From Moorena bouillonii PNG (GTDB lineage: Bacteria; Cyanobacteriota; Cyanobacteriia; Cyanobacteriales; Coleofasciculaceae), in assembly GCF_001942495.1 (NCBI RefSeq), contig NZ_MKZS01000001.1:6399088-6437836 (forward strand): a DNA stretch of 38,749 nucleotides, given 5' to 3'. The notes beneath the pieces were generated by a model that worked only from the letters and a program-made list of their open reading frames with translations, did not search any database and was not told the origin of the DNA. Of the stretch, positions 25,899 to 33,683 are shown piece by piece. Position 1 is the first letter of the stretch. Every line of letters begins with the position of its first letter. Both the position numbers and the translations under genes were made by a program.

Positions 25899-26504
25899 AT
25901 GGCTACACCATGCAAATACTATGACGTTCCATTAAAAAAGCTGAACTCAAAAAATGCTGAAGGATTAGGAAATGTATTTACAGATTTTGAAGATGTTGAA
26001 GTAGAGTTGTGTAAATGGCCAAACCCAGGAAAACGACCTCTTATTTCTAGGGGGGGTTATGGCACATTTATTGAAGACGAGTTCAAAGTATATTGGCGTG
26101 GTTCTACAGTGCTTTCCGGTGACCATAAAAGTGCTCGCGGTGGAGCAGCAGGAAAGGCTGTAGTTGATCCTGAAACTAACTCTAACTATGTGCTAGTGCA
26201 TTGGCTTAGCGCCCATCTAGATGCAGGAGAGGCTTTTATTCCTAAAAATGGTGAACCTAGCATCTTTCTATTAGCTCCTCCTGGGGACAATGTCAAAGCA
26301 GAAGATTTTGTAGCGCTTTACTCCGATGGTAGTTACGGCATATCAATTCATCCTGGAGTATGGCACACAGCTCCCTTACCACTGTCTGGAGAAGTAGTCT
26401 ATAAAAATAAACAAGGCAGTATCTATGCTACCGTAGATTGTCTATTGTTGAAGGAGCAAGATACTTGTCTAAAGATTCCCCTTCGTAAACCTGAAGAAGA
26501 CTGA
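25899..26504 (+). CDS. Ureidoglycolate-lyase-like cupin protein
   Basis: A 201-residue cytosolic protein without signal peptide. The C-terminal half carries the pattern of the ureidoglycolate lyase family: VHWLSAHLDAGEAFIPKN, then FLLAPPGD, DFVALYSDGSYGISIHPG and VWHTAPLPL, where the His residues would bind metal or substrate. In the family, AllA splits ureidoglycolate to glyoxylate and urea in purine breakdown, and is about 165 residues. Here the N-terminal part is longer, and no allantoin genes are nearby; the neighbours are a methyltransferase fragment, panD and two oxygenases. A different small-molecule role is therefore likely. The ATG at 25899 follows AGGGGAAATC. Confidence 0.65.
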   Translation: MATPCKYYDVPLKKLNSKNAEGLGNVFTDFEDVEVELCKWPNPGKRPLISRGGYGTFIEDEFKVYWRGSTVLSGDHKSARGGAAGKAVVDPETNSNYVLVHWLSAHLDAGEAFIPKNGEPSIFLLAPPGDNVKAEDFVALYSDGSYGISIHPGVWHTAPLPLSGEVVYKNKQGSIYATVDCLLLKEQDTCLKIPLRKPEED

Positions 26505-26994
26505 GAAGATAGATAGCAAACACAGCACGGAATGGATAGAAACAGATGATTTTATATAATTTGAAGTGCAAGTATTTCCCATAGCCGCTTCTAAAGGAGC
26601 TAGAGCGCCAGTTAAGTAACTGTTAAACTGGCTATTTCAATGGATAGAAAGGGATAGGGCGGGAGGGAGAAAGGTAAATCGATGTATTTTCCGGAAAATA
26701 GTGATGTATCAAAAAATGTGTTAACTTCGATTCGATGACTAGATAGCTGCTAAAAAGCGCCTATTTAGTCATAATTGTGAACGAAAAAAGAATCCTATTT
26801 CGAGACTTATAAGTCACTGATTAACCGAAATTATTCAAAACCGAAATTACTTAGGTTTTAGGTTTTTGGTGATTAAGGGAGTAACGGTATAGCAATCTCA
26901 AATAGAGATCGTAAAATGCCAATGGCTAAGTCCAGAAATAGGCTCGTTCAAGTCAATTGAATTTTAATTCATTCAACTCAATGGAGGAGAAATC
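26505..26994. other. Leader region upstream of panD
   Basis: 490 bases with no gene. It holds a hairpin GCCAGTT/AACTGGC (about 26607-26632) that may end the upstream transcript, a perfect 16-bp palindrome TATTTTCCGGAAAATA at 26685-26700, and GGAGGAG just before the panD start. This is presumably the promoter region of the panD-oxygenase operon; no riboswitch was recognised. Confidence 0.5.
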
Positions 26995-27480
26995 ATGGCG
27001 ACCATCAAACTAATGCACGCCAAGCTACATCGGGTGCGTGTGACTGAGGCAAACCGCCACTATGTGGGCAGTGTCACCATTGACTCCGACTTGCTGGCAC
27101 AGGTAGGGATTTTACCCCTCGAAGAAGTAGAAATTGTCAACATTGACAATGGCAATCGCTGGTCAACCTATGTTTTGCCAGGAGAAGCAGGTTCAGGACA
27201 AATTTGTCCCAATGGAGGGGGAGCGCTACTGTGCAAAGAGGGAGATACCTTGATTATCTGGGCAAACGAGCAATGCGATCGCGCTGAAATTTTGAGTAGC
27301 GGACACCAAGCGCGGGTACTGATTGCTGACGAAAACAACTGCTGTCAGGAAGTGTTTTACCAGACTCTGACCCCTACTCTCAGCCCTAATGGAGAGACAC
27401 TGGAATACAACGGCTATCAAACCACTAACGGCAAACAATTGACGTCTAAGTCAAAGGTAATGGTGGGGGCTGAAGCCTAG
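26995..27480 (+). CDS. panD: Aspartate 1-decarboxylase (pyruvoyl-dependent) with C-terminal extension
   Basis: PanD converts L-aspartate to beta-alanine. Key features are present: [20 protein letters not shown], where self-cleavage between Gly25 and Ser26 would create the pyruvoyl cofactor, and [17 protein letters not shown], holding the substrate-binding Arg and Tyr. [20 protein letters not shown] matches the Asn-Gly-Ala/Gly region and the Gly-Asp strand of the family. The protein has 161 residues; standard PanD is about 117-127, so about 35 residues (from about 125 on, rich in Thr, Asn and Gln) form an unfamiliar tail. GGAGGAG six bases before the ATG is a strong ribosome-binding site. It leads two oxygenase genes at 47- and 48-base spacing. 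It could serve coenzyme A synthesis, but the operon suggests a specialised supply of beta-alanine. Confidence 0.93.
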   Translation: MATIKLMHAKLHRVRVTEANRHYVGSVTIDSDLLAQVGILPLEEVEIVNIDNGNRWSTYVLPGEAGSGQICPNGGGALLCKEGDTLIIWANEQCDRAEILSSGHQARVLIADENNCCQEVFYQTLTPTLSPNGETLEYNGYQTTNGKQLTSKSKVMVGAEA

Positions 27481-27527
27481 TTCTCAAATAAATGGAAACC
27501 AAGTAAGACAAAGGATAAAGGTGAAAC

Positions 27528-28847
27528 ATGACAACCCTACTTCGGCAACTCAAAGCCGCTTTTCGGATCGAATCAGTTGCAGTGACCAACAACGGTGTAC
27601 AAGTCACTTGGAAAGATGGTCATCACAGCTTTTACCATAATCTCTGGCTGCGGGATGCTTGCCACTGTCCCGAATGCTTCCAGCGGGATACATTGAGCCT
27701 TAACAGCTCAGAAGGGGAAGGACATGACCCCCTGAAAATGCCACTCAATCCCATCACTGAAGCGGTCAAGATCGATCGTGAAGGCAATTTGGATATAGTC
27801 TGGGGCGGTCAAGAACCTGGACATCACAGTGTATTCGATCCATCTTGGCTGCGAGTTCACTGTCAAACAGACCCCGCCCTCAAACAGCGACGAAAACCCC
27901 AACTGTGGGATTCATCAGTGTCCATCCCTCATTTTGATTACCACGAAGTGATGAAAGACGATTGGGCACTGTTGCTGTGGTTGGACAAGATGCTGGAATT
28001 GGGAGTAGTCATCATTGACAACGTGCCCAAGAATCGAGAAAGTTTTCAGGCACTGATAGAGCGGATTGGACCGATCCAAGAACGATATCATCCCACCCAT
28101 ATCTTTACCTTGGATACAGCAAACAAACTGGCAGGGAATATTCACCACGCCTATCAGTATATGAAACGTTTAGATAATCACACAGACCATGTATCTTACA
28201 ACGTTCCTCCCAGACTGCAATTTCTCGGATGTATCCAATACGATAACCCAGACAATGACAAACAGGCTTATTCTACCCTAGTGGATGGGTTCAAAATTGT
28301 CGAAGTTCTCAGAACCCAACAGCCAAAATTCTTCGAGTTGCTGACCACAGAGTATGTGCCAACAGGTCGCCGTCGCCTTGGTGTAGAAGAAAAGGTATCT
28401 AAGCATGAAATTGGCACCAAGAAGTACCAATGGGAAACTTATCATCGCCAGCATGTAATTAATTTGGATGAAACCGGTGAAGTCTACCAGATTCGTCACC
28501 ATGAAAAAGACCGAGTGCCACTAGAGGTTTCTCCTGATAAGATTCAAGACTTATATGCAGCCTACCAAGCATTTACGGCACTAGCTGAAGCTCCTGAATA
28601 TAACGCCGAATTTCTGATCGCTCCGGGACAAGTATTAGTTAACGACAACTGGCGATTACTCCACGGGCGTACCGCCATTCATAATCCTCAGCTGCGACGA
28701 GTTTTACTGGGAGCCTACATGAAACCAGAAACATTCCGTAGCAGACGGCGACTGTTACTAGGCAAAAAAAGCGGTATGTCAGATATCTGGTTAATGGGAT
28801 GCTCAGACCGTGCTTTAGAAATTCTGGCAGACCGCACCACAATCTAA
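27528..28847 (+). CDS. Gamma-butyrobetaine-hydroxylase-like Fe(II)/2-oxoglutarate oxygenase, copy 1
   Basis: A 439-residue cytosolic enzyme with the two-part layout of gamma-butyrobetaine dioxygenase and trimethyllysine dioxygenase. The N-terminal zinc-binding domain (about 10-115) has C45, C47 and C50 in DACHCPEC plus a His at 99/100, the same CxC-x2-C spacing as human BBOX1. The TauD-type jelly roll follows (about 130-420). Its iron ligands are H218 and D220 (DNHTD) and H379 (DNWRLLHGR), and an Arg about 12 residues later should hold 2-oxoglutarate. All catalytic elements are intact, so hydroxylation of a small ammonium or amino-acid carboxylate is expected; the substrate is unknown. It is clearly paralogous to the next gene and coupled to panD. 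Confidence 0.9.
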   Translation: MTTLLRQLKAAFRIESVAVTNNGVQVTWKDGHHSFYHNLWLRDACHCPECFQRDTLSLNSSEGEGHDPLKMPLNPITEAVKIDREGNLDIVWGGQEPGHHSVFDPSWLRVHCQTDPALKQRRKPQLWDSSVSIPHFDYHEVMKDDWALLLWLDKMLELGVVIIDNVPKNRESFQALIERIGPIQERYHPTHIFTLDTANKLAGNIHHAYQYMKRLDNHTDHVSYNVPPRLQFLGCIQYDNPDNDKQAYSTLVDGFKIVEVLRTQQPKFFELLTTEYVPTGRRRLGVEEKVSKHEIGTKKYQWETYHRQHVINLDETGEVYQIRHHEKDRVPLEVSPDKIQDLYAAYQAFTALAEAPEYNAEFLIAPGQVLVNDNWRLLHGRTAIHNPQLRRVLLGAYMKPETFRSRRRLLLGKKSGMSDIWLMGCSDRALEILADRTTI

Positions 28848-28895
28848 AGAAACCAAATACATTAGGAGCTTGATAAATAGGAGCTTGAAATTAAA

Positions 28896-30200
28896 ATGAC
28901 CACGCTACTTCGACAACTCAAACCTTCTTTTCGCATCGAATCCATAGCAACCCATGACAATGGTGTAGAGATCACTTGGAAAGATGGCCATCAAAGCTTT
29001 TACCATCATCTCTGGCTCCTAGATAGCTGTCGCTGTCCTAAATGCTTTCAGCGAGATACCTTAAGCCTCAATAATAGTGGACATGACCTCCTCAAAATTC
29101 CTTTAAACCCAACTCCTCAAGAGGTGACAATTGATCCTGAAGGCAATTTGGATATTGTCTGGGGTGGTCAAGAAACAGGGCATCACAGTGTATTCGATCC
29201 TTCCTGGCTACGAGTTCATTGTTACGATGACCCAGCCCTTAAACAAAAATCAAAACCTCAACTTTGGGATGCATCAGTATCTATCTCTTATTTTGATTAT
29301 CATGAGGTGATGAATGATGACGACGTTTTATTGTCCTACCTGAATCAGCTCGTCGAACTAGGGGTAGCAGTAATTGAGAATGCTCCAAATGACGAACAAA
29401 GCTTTCGGGCATTGGTGGAACGGGTGGGGCCTTTACGACAACGTTATCATCCCACCAATGTATTTACTATGGATAGAAAGAACGCAGTTGCTCAGGCTAT
29501 CCAACATTCTTATCAATTGGGACGTTTAAGAAATCATACAGACGTTACTGCCTACGATATTCCCACTGGAATCCAATTTCTGCAATGTACCCTCTACGAC
29601 AACCCGGATAACGACAGACAAGCCTATTCCACCGTCGTTGATGGTTTCAAATTAGCAGAGGTAATCAAAACAGAAAACCCCTACTTCTTTGAGCTACTTA
29701 CCACAGAATATATACCAGCAGGTCGCCGACGACTGTCTGTGGAGGAGAAACTATCGGAAAATGATTCCAGCGCTCGGAAATACGAATGGGAAGCTTACCG
29801 GCGTAATCATCTAATTAACTTGGATGAAAATGGAGAAGTGTATCAGATTCGGTATAACCACAACACCAGGATACCCCTAGAGGTTTCCTACGATAAAATT
29901 CAAGACCTATTGACAGCCTACCGAAGATTTGCCCAACTCTTACAAGATCCTGACTATAATGCCGAATTTCTACTGACTCCCGGACAGGTATTAGTAGTTG
30001 ACAACTGGCGAGTGCTCCATGGACGTACCGGTATCTGGAGTCCTTTGCTGAAACGAAGCTTGCTAGGAGCCTACTTGGAGGAAGAAACCTTCCGCTGTAG
30101 ACGGCGAATTTTGCTAGGGGAGAAAACTGGGATGTCAAACCTGTGGTTAATGGGATGCTCAGACCGTGCTTTGGAAATTCTCGCAGATCGCTATGTTTGA
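28896..30200 (+). CDS. Gamma-butyrobetaine-hydroxylase-like Fe(II)/2-oxoglutarate oxygenase, copy 2
   Basis: A 434-residue paralogue of the preceding gene, arisen by tandem duplication; most of the length aligns without gaps (for example both start MTTLLRQLK and both contain GHHSVFDPSWLRVHC and WLMGCSDRALEILADR). The zinc Cys triad (DSCRCPKC, 45-50) and iron ligands H214, D216 and H375 (DNWRVLHGR) are intact. Residues around the iron differ: NHTDVTAYDIPTGIQFLQC here against NHTDHVSYNVPPRLQFLGC in copy 1, and HGRTGIWSP against HGRTAIHNP. This suggests a different substrate or reaction step rather than simple redundancy. AGGAGC precedes the ATG. Strong hairpins follow the stop. Confidence 0.9.
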   Translation: MTTLLRQLKPSFRIESIATHDNGVEITWKDGHQSFYHHLWLLDSCRCPKCFQRDTLSLNNSGHDLLKIPLNPTPQEVTIDPEGNLDIVWGGQETGHHSVFDPSWLRVHCYDDPALKQKSKPQLWDASVSISYFDYHEVMNDDDVLLSYLNQLVELGVAVIENAPNDEQSFRALVERVGPLRQRYHPTNVFTMDRKNAVAQAIQHSYQLGRLRNHTDVTAYDIPTGIQFLQCTLYDNPDNDRQAYSTVVDGFKLAEVIKTENPYFFELLTTEYIPAGRRRLSVEEKLSENDSSARKYEWEAYRRNHLINLDENGEVYQIRYNHNTRIPLEVSYDKIQDLLTAYRRFAQLLQDPDYNAEFLLTPGQVLVVDNWRVLHGRTGIWSPLLKRSLLGAYLEEETFRCRRRILLGEKTGMSNLWLMGCSDRALEILADRYV

Positions 30201-30283
30201 GATCATCGAATAATCTTAATTGATGGGAAGCGAAGCGCTCTCAACAACAGACAGCGCTTGCATCAGAAGATTAACGCTATTTT

Positions 30284-30307
30284 TAGGGCGCACAAACGTG
30301 CGCCCTA
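30284..30307 (+). terminator. Strong hairpin downstream of the oxygenase operon
   Basis: TAGGGCGCAC (30284-30293) and GTGCGCCCTA (30298-30307) form a perfect 10-bp GC-rich stem with an AAAC loop, 84 bases beyond the operon's last stop. A U-tract is not present on the plus strand (TTTTT precedes the stem instead), so it may be a repeat-derived hairpin that also limits read-through. Confidence 0.55.
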
Positions 30308-30361
30308 ACTATTATAATAGTTGCTGAATATCACAAATTAGTAATTTGTTACTAACTAATA

Positions 30362-30381
30362 TGCCAGTTATTAAACTGGCA
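30362..30381 (+). terminator. Second hairpin, TGCCAGTT/AACTGGCA
   Basis: A perfect 8-bp stem with a 4-base ATTA loop, followed by CAAGC, poly-A and a short T run. It shares its GCCAGTT/AACTGGC core with the hairpin upstream of panD (about 26607-26632), so similar structures flank the panD-oxygenase operon. Confidence 0.5.
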
Positions 30382-30738
30382 CAAGCAAAAAAAATTTTTA
30401 CCCTCTGATTTTACTATACCTTTCCGAGGAATTGTTAAAGCAGACATAATATGACTTAAGGGTGAGATGCTGATTGCATTAACAGGGATTGGGCATGGTA
30501 ACCCAGTCATTAGCTGTTTCCTGTCGAACTAACCAAGGACATTAATATCCTCTTGACTCTAACTGTTATAAGCGGAGGATTCTGCCCAATTTTGTCAAAG
30601 ATTTGGCCGTAATCCCAGGCTCTAGTATTGAATATGAATATATAGTGGAAGAGTCTTGAGCTTGGTAGGGCTAACAACAGCTAGCTTGAAACGTCCTAAT
30701 CACTCCTCCTAGGCAGGAGTGTACTTGAACTAACAAAT

Positions 30739-30780
30739 ACCAATCACGACTCACCAATCACGACTCACCAATCACGACTA
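30739..30780. repeat. 14-bp tandem repeat, three copies
   Basis: ACCAATCACGACTC occurs at 30739-30752 and 30753-30766, and again at 30767-30780 with the last base changed. It ends 30 bases before the start of the peptidase gene. The 14-bp period is twice the 7-bp period seen in other arrays of this window. Confidence 0.8.
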
Positions 30781-30810
30781 CTGCCACCATTTCATCTATG
30801 AGGGAAACTG

Positions 30811-31917
30811 ATGGTCTTATCTTTGAAAATCGTACATGATACCTTCCTAAAACAGCAACCCGTACCCAGCCAGAAGATCGAAAATGAAGAGGATAAAGTT
30901 TGGGTCAAAAAAGGCAGGGAACTAGAGCTGCACAGCTGGGTAGACCTCAAAGAAGAGAAGTCTTACCTGCGGATTGCTTTGACCAAAGATGAATTTAATG
31001 GCAAGAATACCTGGTACGTCTACGAACCCCATGTGGAGGTTTGGGATGATGACAAGCAGTTGTTCCCTAAGAAAATATCCATCAAGGTCAGGAATGTTAC
31101 CTCCTGCTCTACAGAAGTGGTTCGGGGGCTAGACAAGCAGATTATTGATGAAATGAACCGACTGATCCCGAATGTACTAATCAGCTTTGATGATTTAGAT
31201 GTGCAACTAGGTCCTGCTGTCTGGGCTATGCTCCAACCCGCTGCCAAAAGAGCCCTCGAACGTGCTATTCAAGACCGGGGCGTTCCCATGGTAATTAATT
31301 CAGCCTATCGGACCATTGCGCAGCAATTAATACTATATAACCACTACAGAAATCGCCGTTGCGGTATTCCCATTGCTGCCCGTCCGTCTCGCAGTAATCA
31401 CCAAAGTGGTCTAGCCATTGATATTTCAGATTACCTGAGGTGGCGACCTTACCTCCAGAAGTACGGCTGGCGATGGCTCGGTTGGGGGGACCCAGTTCAT
31501 TTCGACTACGTAGGCAGAGGTACCCGAGACATTCGCGCCCTAGCAGTGCGGGCATTCCAGCGAGTTTGGAACCGCTATAATATCAATGACCGGATTTCCG
31601 AAGATGGTTCCTACGGACCATCAACCGAGAGACGACTAAACAATAGTTTTTCAGAAGGGTTTTCGATCTCGGTACCCTCCAAGAAAGAATCTGAGAAGTC
31701 AATACAATTTCGGGTACTGCGCCTAAGCCAACCTTACATGAAGGGAGAAGACGTACGTGCTATTCAACAAGCCTTGGCCAAAGCAGGCTATAGTCTGGAT
31801 GTGGATGGTGTCTATGGACGAGGTAGCGAGGCAGTTGTAAAGCAGTTCCAACAACAAAACGGTTTAGATGTAGATGGAATTGTCGGCCCAGCAACCCGTG
31901 CCAAAATGGGACTTTAA
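30811..31917 (+). CDS. VanY-type D-Ala-D-Ala carboxypeptidase with peptidoglycan-binding domain
   Basis: A 368-residue zinc peptidase predicted to trim D-Ala from peptidoglycan stem peptides. Residues 1-95 form a beta-rich module of uncertain type. The VanY/peptidase M15 domain (about 110-240) has the zinc signature S195-x-H197-x2-G200-x-A202-x-D204 (RSNHQSGLAIDI) and H230 in DPVHFDY. Residues 308-368 are a PG_binding_1 domain with MKGEDVRAIQQALAKAGY and VDGVYGRGSEAVVKQFQ; a degenerate related unit may lie at about 245-280. No signal peptide is visible, so export needs another route or the start is wrong. It lies 243 bases upstream of a second peptidoglycan hydrolase on the same strand. Confidence 0.85.
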   Translation: MVLSLKIVHDTFLKQQPVPSQKIENEEDKVWVKKGRELELHSWVDLKEEKSYLRIALTKDEFNGKNTWYVYEPHVEVWDDDKQLFPKKISIKVRNVTSCSTEVVRGLDKQIIDEMNRLIPNVLISFDDLDVQLGPAVWAMLQPAAKRALERAIQDRGVPMVINSAYRTIAQQLILYNHYRNRRCGIPIAARPSRSNHQSGLAIDISDYLRWRPYLQKYGWRWLGWGDPVHFDYVGRGTRDIRALAVRAFQRVWNRYNINDRISEDGSYGPSTERRLNNSFSEGFSISVPSKKESEKSIQFRVLRLSQPYMKGEDVRAIQQALAKAGYSLDVDGVYGRGSEAVVKQFQQQNGLDVDGIVGPATRAKMGL

Positions 31918-32160
31918 TTGAACACCATTGACCCTAACCGAATGGTAATGGTCAATGGCGAAACAATCTATCATTCATTCATTCAGAAGTTCCAGAGGTA
32001 TTCATCATTCCTAAATCATCATTGATGGTTTCATTTATTATTTCTCCGTAACTGACAATTTAAATGCGAAATGCGTAAGCTATTAGCACGATTTTTTAAA
32101 GCAATCTACCGAATTATTTTCCGACCAAAAAACGGTAAACTAAGGAGAAGAAACCCACCC

Positions 32161-33474
32161 ATGGCACGTATTATAATTTCCGCTGGTCATGACCTCAAAG
32201 ACCCGGGAGTAGTGGCTTTAGGCACAACAGAGTCTCGGGAAATGATACTTACCCGTAATGAAATTGTTAAAGAGCTGGAATTACGGGGAGTAGATTGTAT
32301 AGTTGTTCCTGACTCTCTCAGTCGTCGAGACACAATTCGATGGATCAATGCCAATGCTGTGCCTGGTGACGTAGCCTTGGAAATCCATGGTAATGCCTTT
32401 AACGGTTCCCTGCGAGGGGCTGAAGCCTTTTACATCTATGGTAACGATGAAAGGCAGCTGGATGCTCAGCTCTTACTGAATGCCTTACTCCAAGAAATTC
32501 CTGAACTTCCCAGTCGTGGCATTCAAGCGGATATCCACTCTCCCAATCGGCGCGGCTTATCCTTTTGTCGTCAGGTAGCAGTCTCTTCCGTACTGATGCA
32601 GTTGTGTTTTCTCGACAATCCTCAAGACCTAGAGTTACTGCAAAATCAGCGGGAAAAATTTGCCAAAGGGATTGCTCAAGGATTAATTAAATGGAGCGGT
32701 CAGACTCCAAAAACTCCTGAGTTTCCTACTATCAATATCTTTATTAAACAACAGAAGTATGACGAAAAAGGGATTTTAATTAATAGCAATGCCTTTATCC
32801 CCGTTGATTTAGTGGAAATGCTCGGGATTAGCCTAACTGATCGAGAAAATATTCGCCAAATCAGTTATGGAAATGTTGTCTATGTCAAAGCGGTAGACTT
32901 ACAGGAGTTTAATATAGCTGCATCCTGGGAAAATCAGACAAAAACTGTTATTTTAAATTCACTTCCCCGCACCTTACTGGAAGATGGTGATCAAATTATG
33001 GGGATGGGAAATGCCACTGAAAGCCAATTGAAAAGCTTTCTTGAGAAAAACAATGAAGACGGTTTAAAACAATTTCCTGACTTACCCAGACTTTACATAG
33101 AAGAAGCGGAAAATGAGGGAGTGAACCACGATGTTGCTTTCTGTCAGATGTGTCTGGAAACCGATTATTTACGCTTTGGAGGTAAGGTCAAACCTGAGCA
33201 GAATAACTTCTGTGGATTGGGTACCGTTGAGGCTAGTGCTGCTGGTGCTACGTTTCCTGACCCGAAAACAGGAGTTAAAGCTCACATTCAGCACCTGAAG
33301 GCATATGCCAGTACTGATATGATTAACGAGACCCCGATAGTAGACCCTCGTTTTGAATATGTGCCCAGAGGTGTTGCTCCTTCAGTTTATGACTTAGGCA
33401 GACGTTGGAATCCAGATTTGGAGTACGGGAATCAGATTATGGTATTTATTAAACAGCTTTATGGTGTTTTTTGA
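32161..33474 (+). CDS. N-acetylmuramoyl-L-alanine amidase with glucosaminidase-like C-terminus
   Basis: From the ATG at 32161 (AAGGAG at 32142-32147) the product is 437 residues and begins MARIIISAGHDLKDPG, the usual start of this amidase_3 family. An ATG at 32071 in frame would add a 30-residue very basic segment (KLLARFFKAIYRIIF) that might be a membrane anchor. The amidase domain (about 1-180) has zinc His in SAGHD and in ALEIHGNAF, and cleaves the MurNAc-L-Ala bond. A linker region contains a copper-amine-oxidase-N-like or stalk module (about 195-280). The C-terminal domain (about 285-437), with NHDVAFCQMCLETDYLRFGG and NNFCGLGTVE, resembles endo-beta-N-acetylglucosaminidases (GH73), so the protein may cut both glycan and peptide. 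No classical signal peptide is seen. Confidence 0.85.
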   Translation: MARIIISAGHDLKDPGVVALGTTESREMILTRNEIVKELELRGVDCIVVPDSLSRRDTIRWINANAVPGDVALEIHGNAFNGSLRGAEAFYIYGNDERQLDAQLLLNALLQEIPELPSRGIQADIHSPNRRGLSFCRQVAVSSVLMQLCFLDNPQDLELLQNQREKFAKGIAQGLIKWSGQTPKTPEFPTINIFIKQQKYDEKGILINSNAFIPVDLVEMLGISLTDRENIRQISYGNVVYVKAVDLQEFNIAASWENQTKTVILNSLPRTLLEDGDQIMGMGNATESQLKSFLEKNNEDGLKQFPDLPRLYIEEAENEGVNHDVAFCQMCLETDYLRFGGKVKPEQNNFCGLGTVEASAAGATFPDPKTGVKAHIQHLKAYASTDMINETPIVDPRFEYVPRGVAPSVYDLGRRWNPDLEYGNQIMVFIKQLYGVF

Positions 33475-33491
33475 AGGATGAAGAATGTCAC

Positions 33492-33547
33492 ACGTCATAC
33501 TTCACACTTAATACTTAACACTTGATACTTGACAGTTCATACTTACA
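33492..33547. repeat. Degenerate heptamer array (ACTTNAN, 8 units)
   Basis: Eight consecutive 7-bp units: ACGTCAT, ACTTCAC, ACTTAAT, ACTTAAC, ACTTGAT, ACTTGAC, AGTTCAT, ACTTACA. The period is kept although the sequence has drifted. It starts 17 bases past the amidase stop. Confidence 0.75.
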
Positions 33548-33591
33548 GCGTTTTTCATAACTATCAGGTACACAGGATTTTTTACCTCTTA

Positions 33592-33636
33592 CCTGTTCCC
33601 TGTTCCCTGTTCCCTGTTGCCTGTTCCCTGTTCCCT
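33592..33636. repeat. CCTGTTC heptamer array (6.4 units)
   Basis: Six units of CCTGTTC from 33592, the fourth with one change (CCTGTTG), and a partial seventh. It is in the same convergent intergenic region as the ACTTNAN array but has an unrelated unit. Confidence 0.9.
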
Positions 33637-33683
33637 AAAAGCCAGGAATTTGTACCTCACCCAATTGTAAACCGCTGTAATTC

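Larger units (their letters stand above)
30201..30810. other. Intergenic region after the oxygenase operon
   Basis: 610 bases without a supported gene. It has two hairpins (30284-30307 and 30362-30381) near the operon end, and a three-copy 14-bp tandem repeat ACCAATCACGACTC (30739-30780) just upstream of the next gene. The remainder shows nothing recognisable. Confidence 0.5.

Noticed and set aside
26505-26994. Riboswitch or other structured RNA before panD
   Set aside because: Only short simple hairpins and a palindrome are visible; no known riboswitch core could be recognised by eye.
29815-30138. A 107-codon minus-strand frame inside the second oxygenase gene
   Set aside because: It lies entirely antisense to a well-supported coding sequence and its translation shows no domain or start signals.
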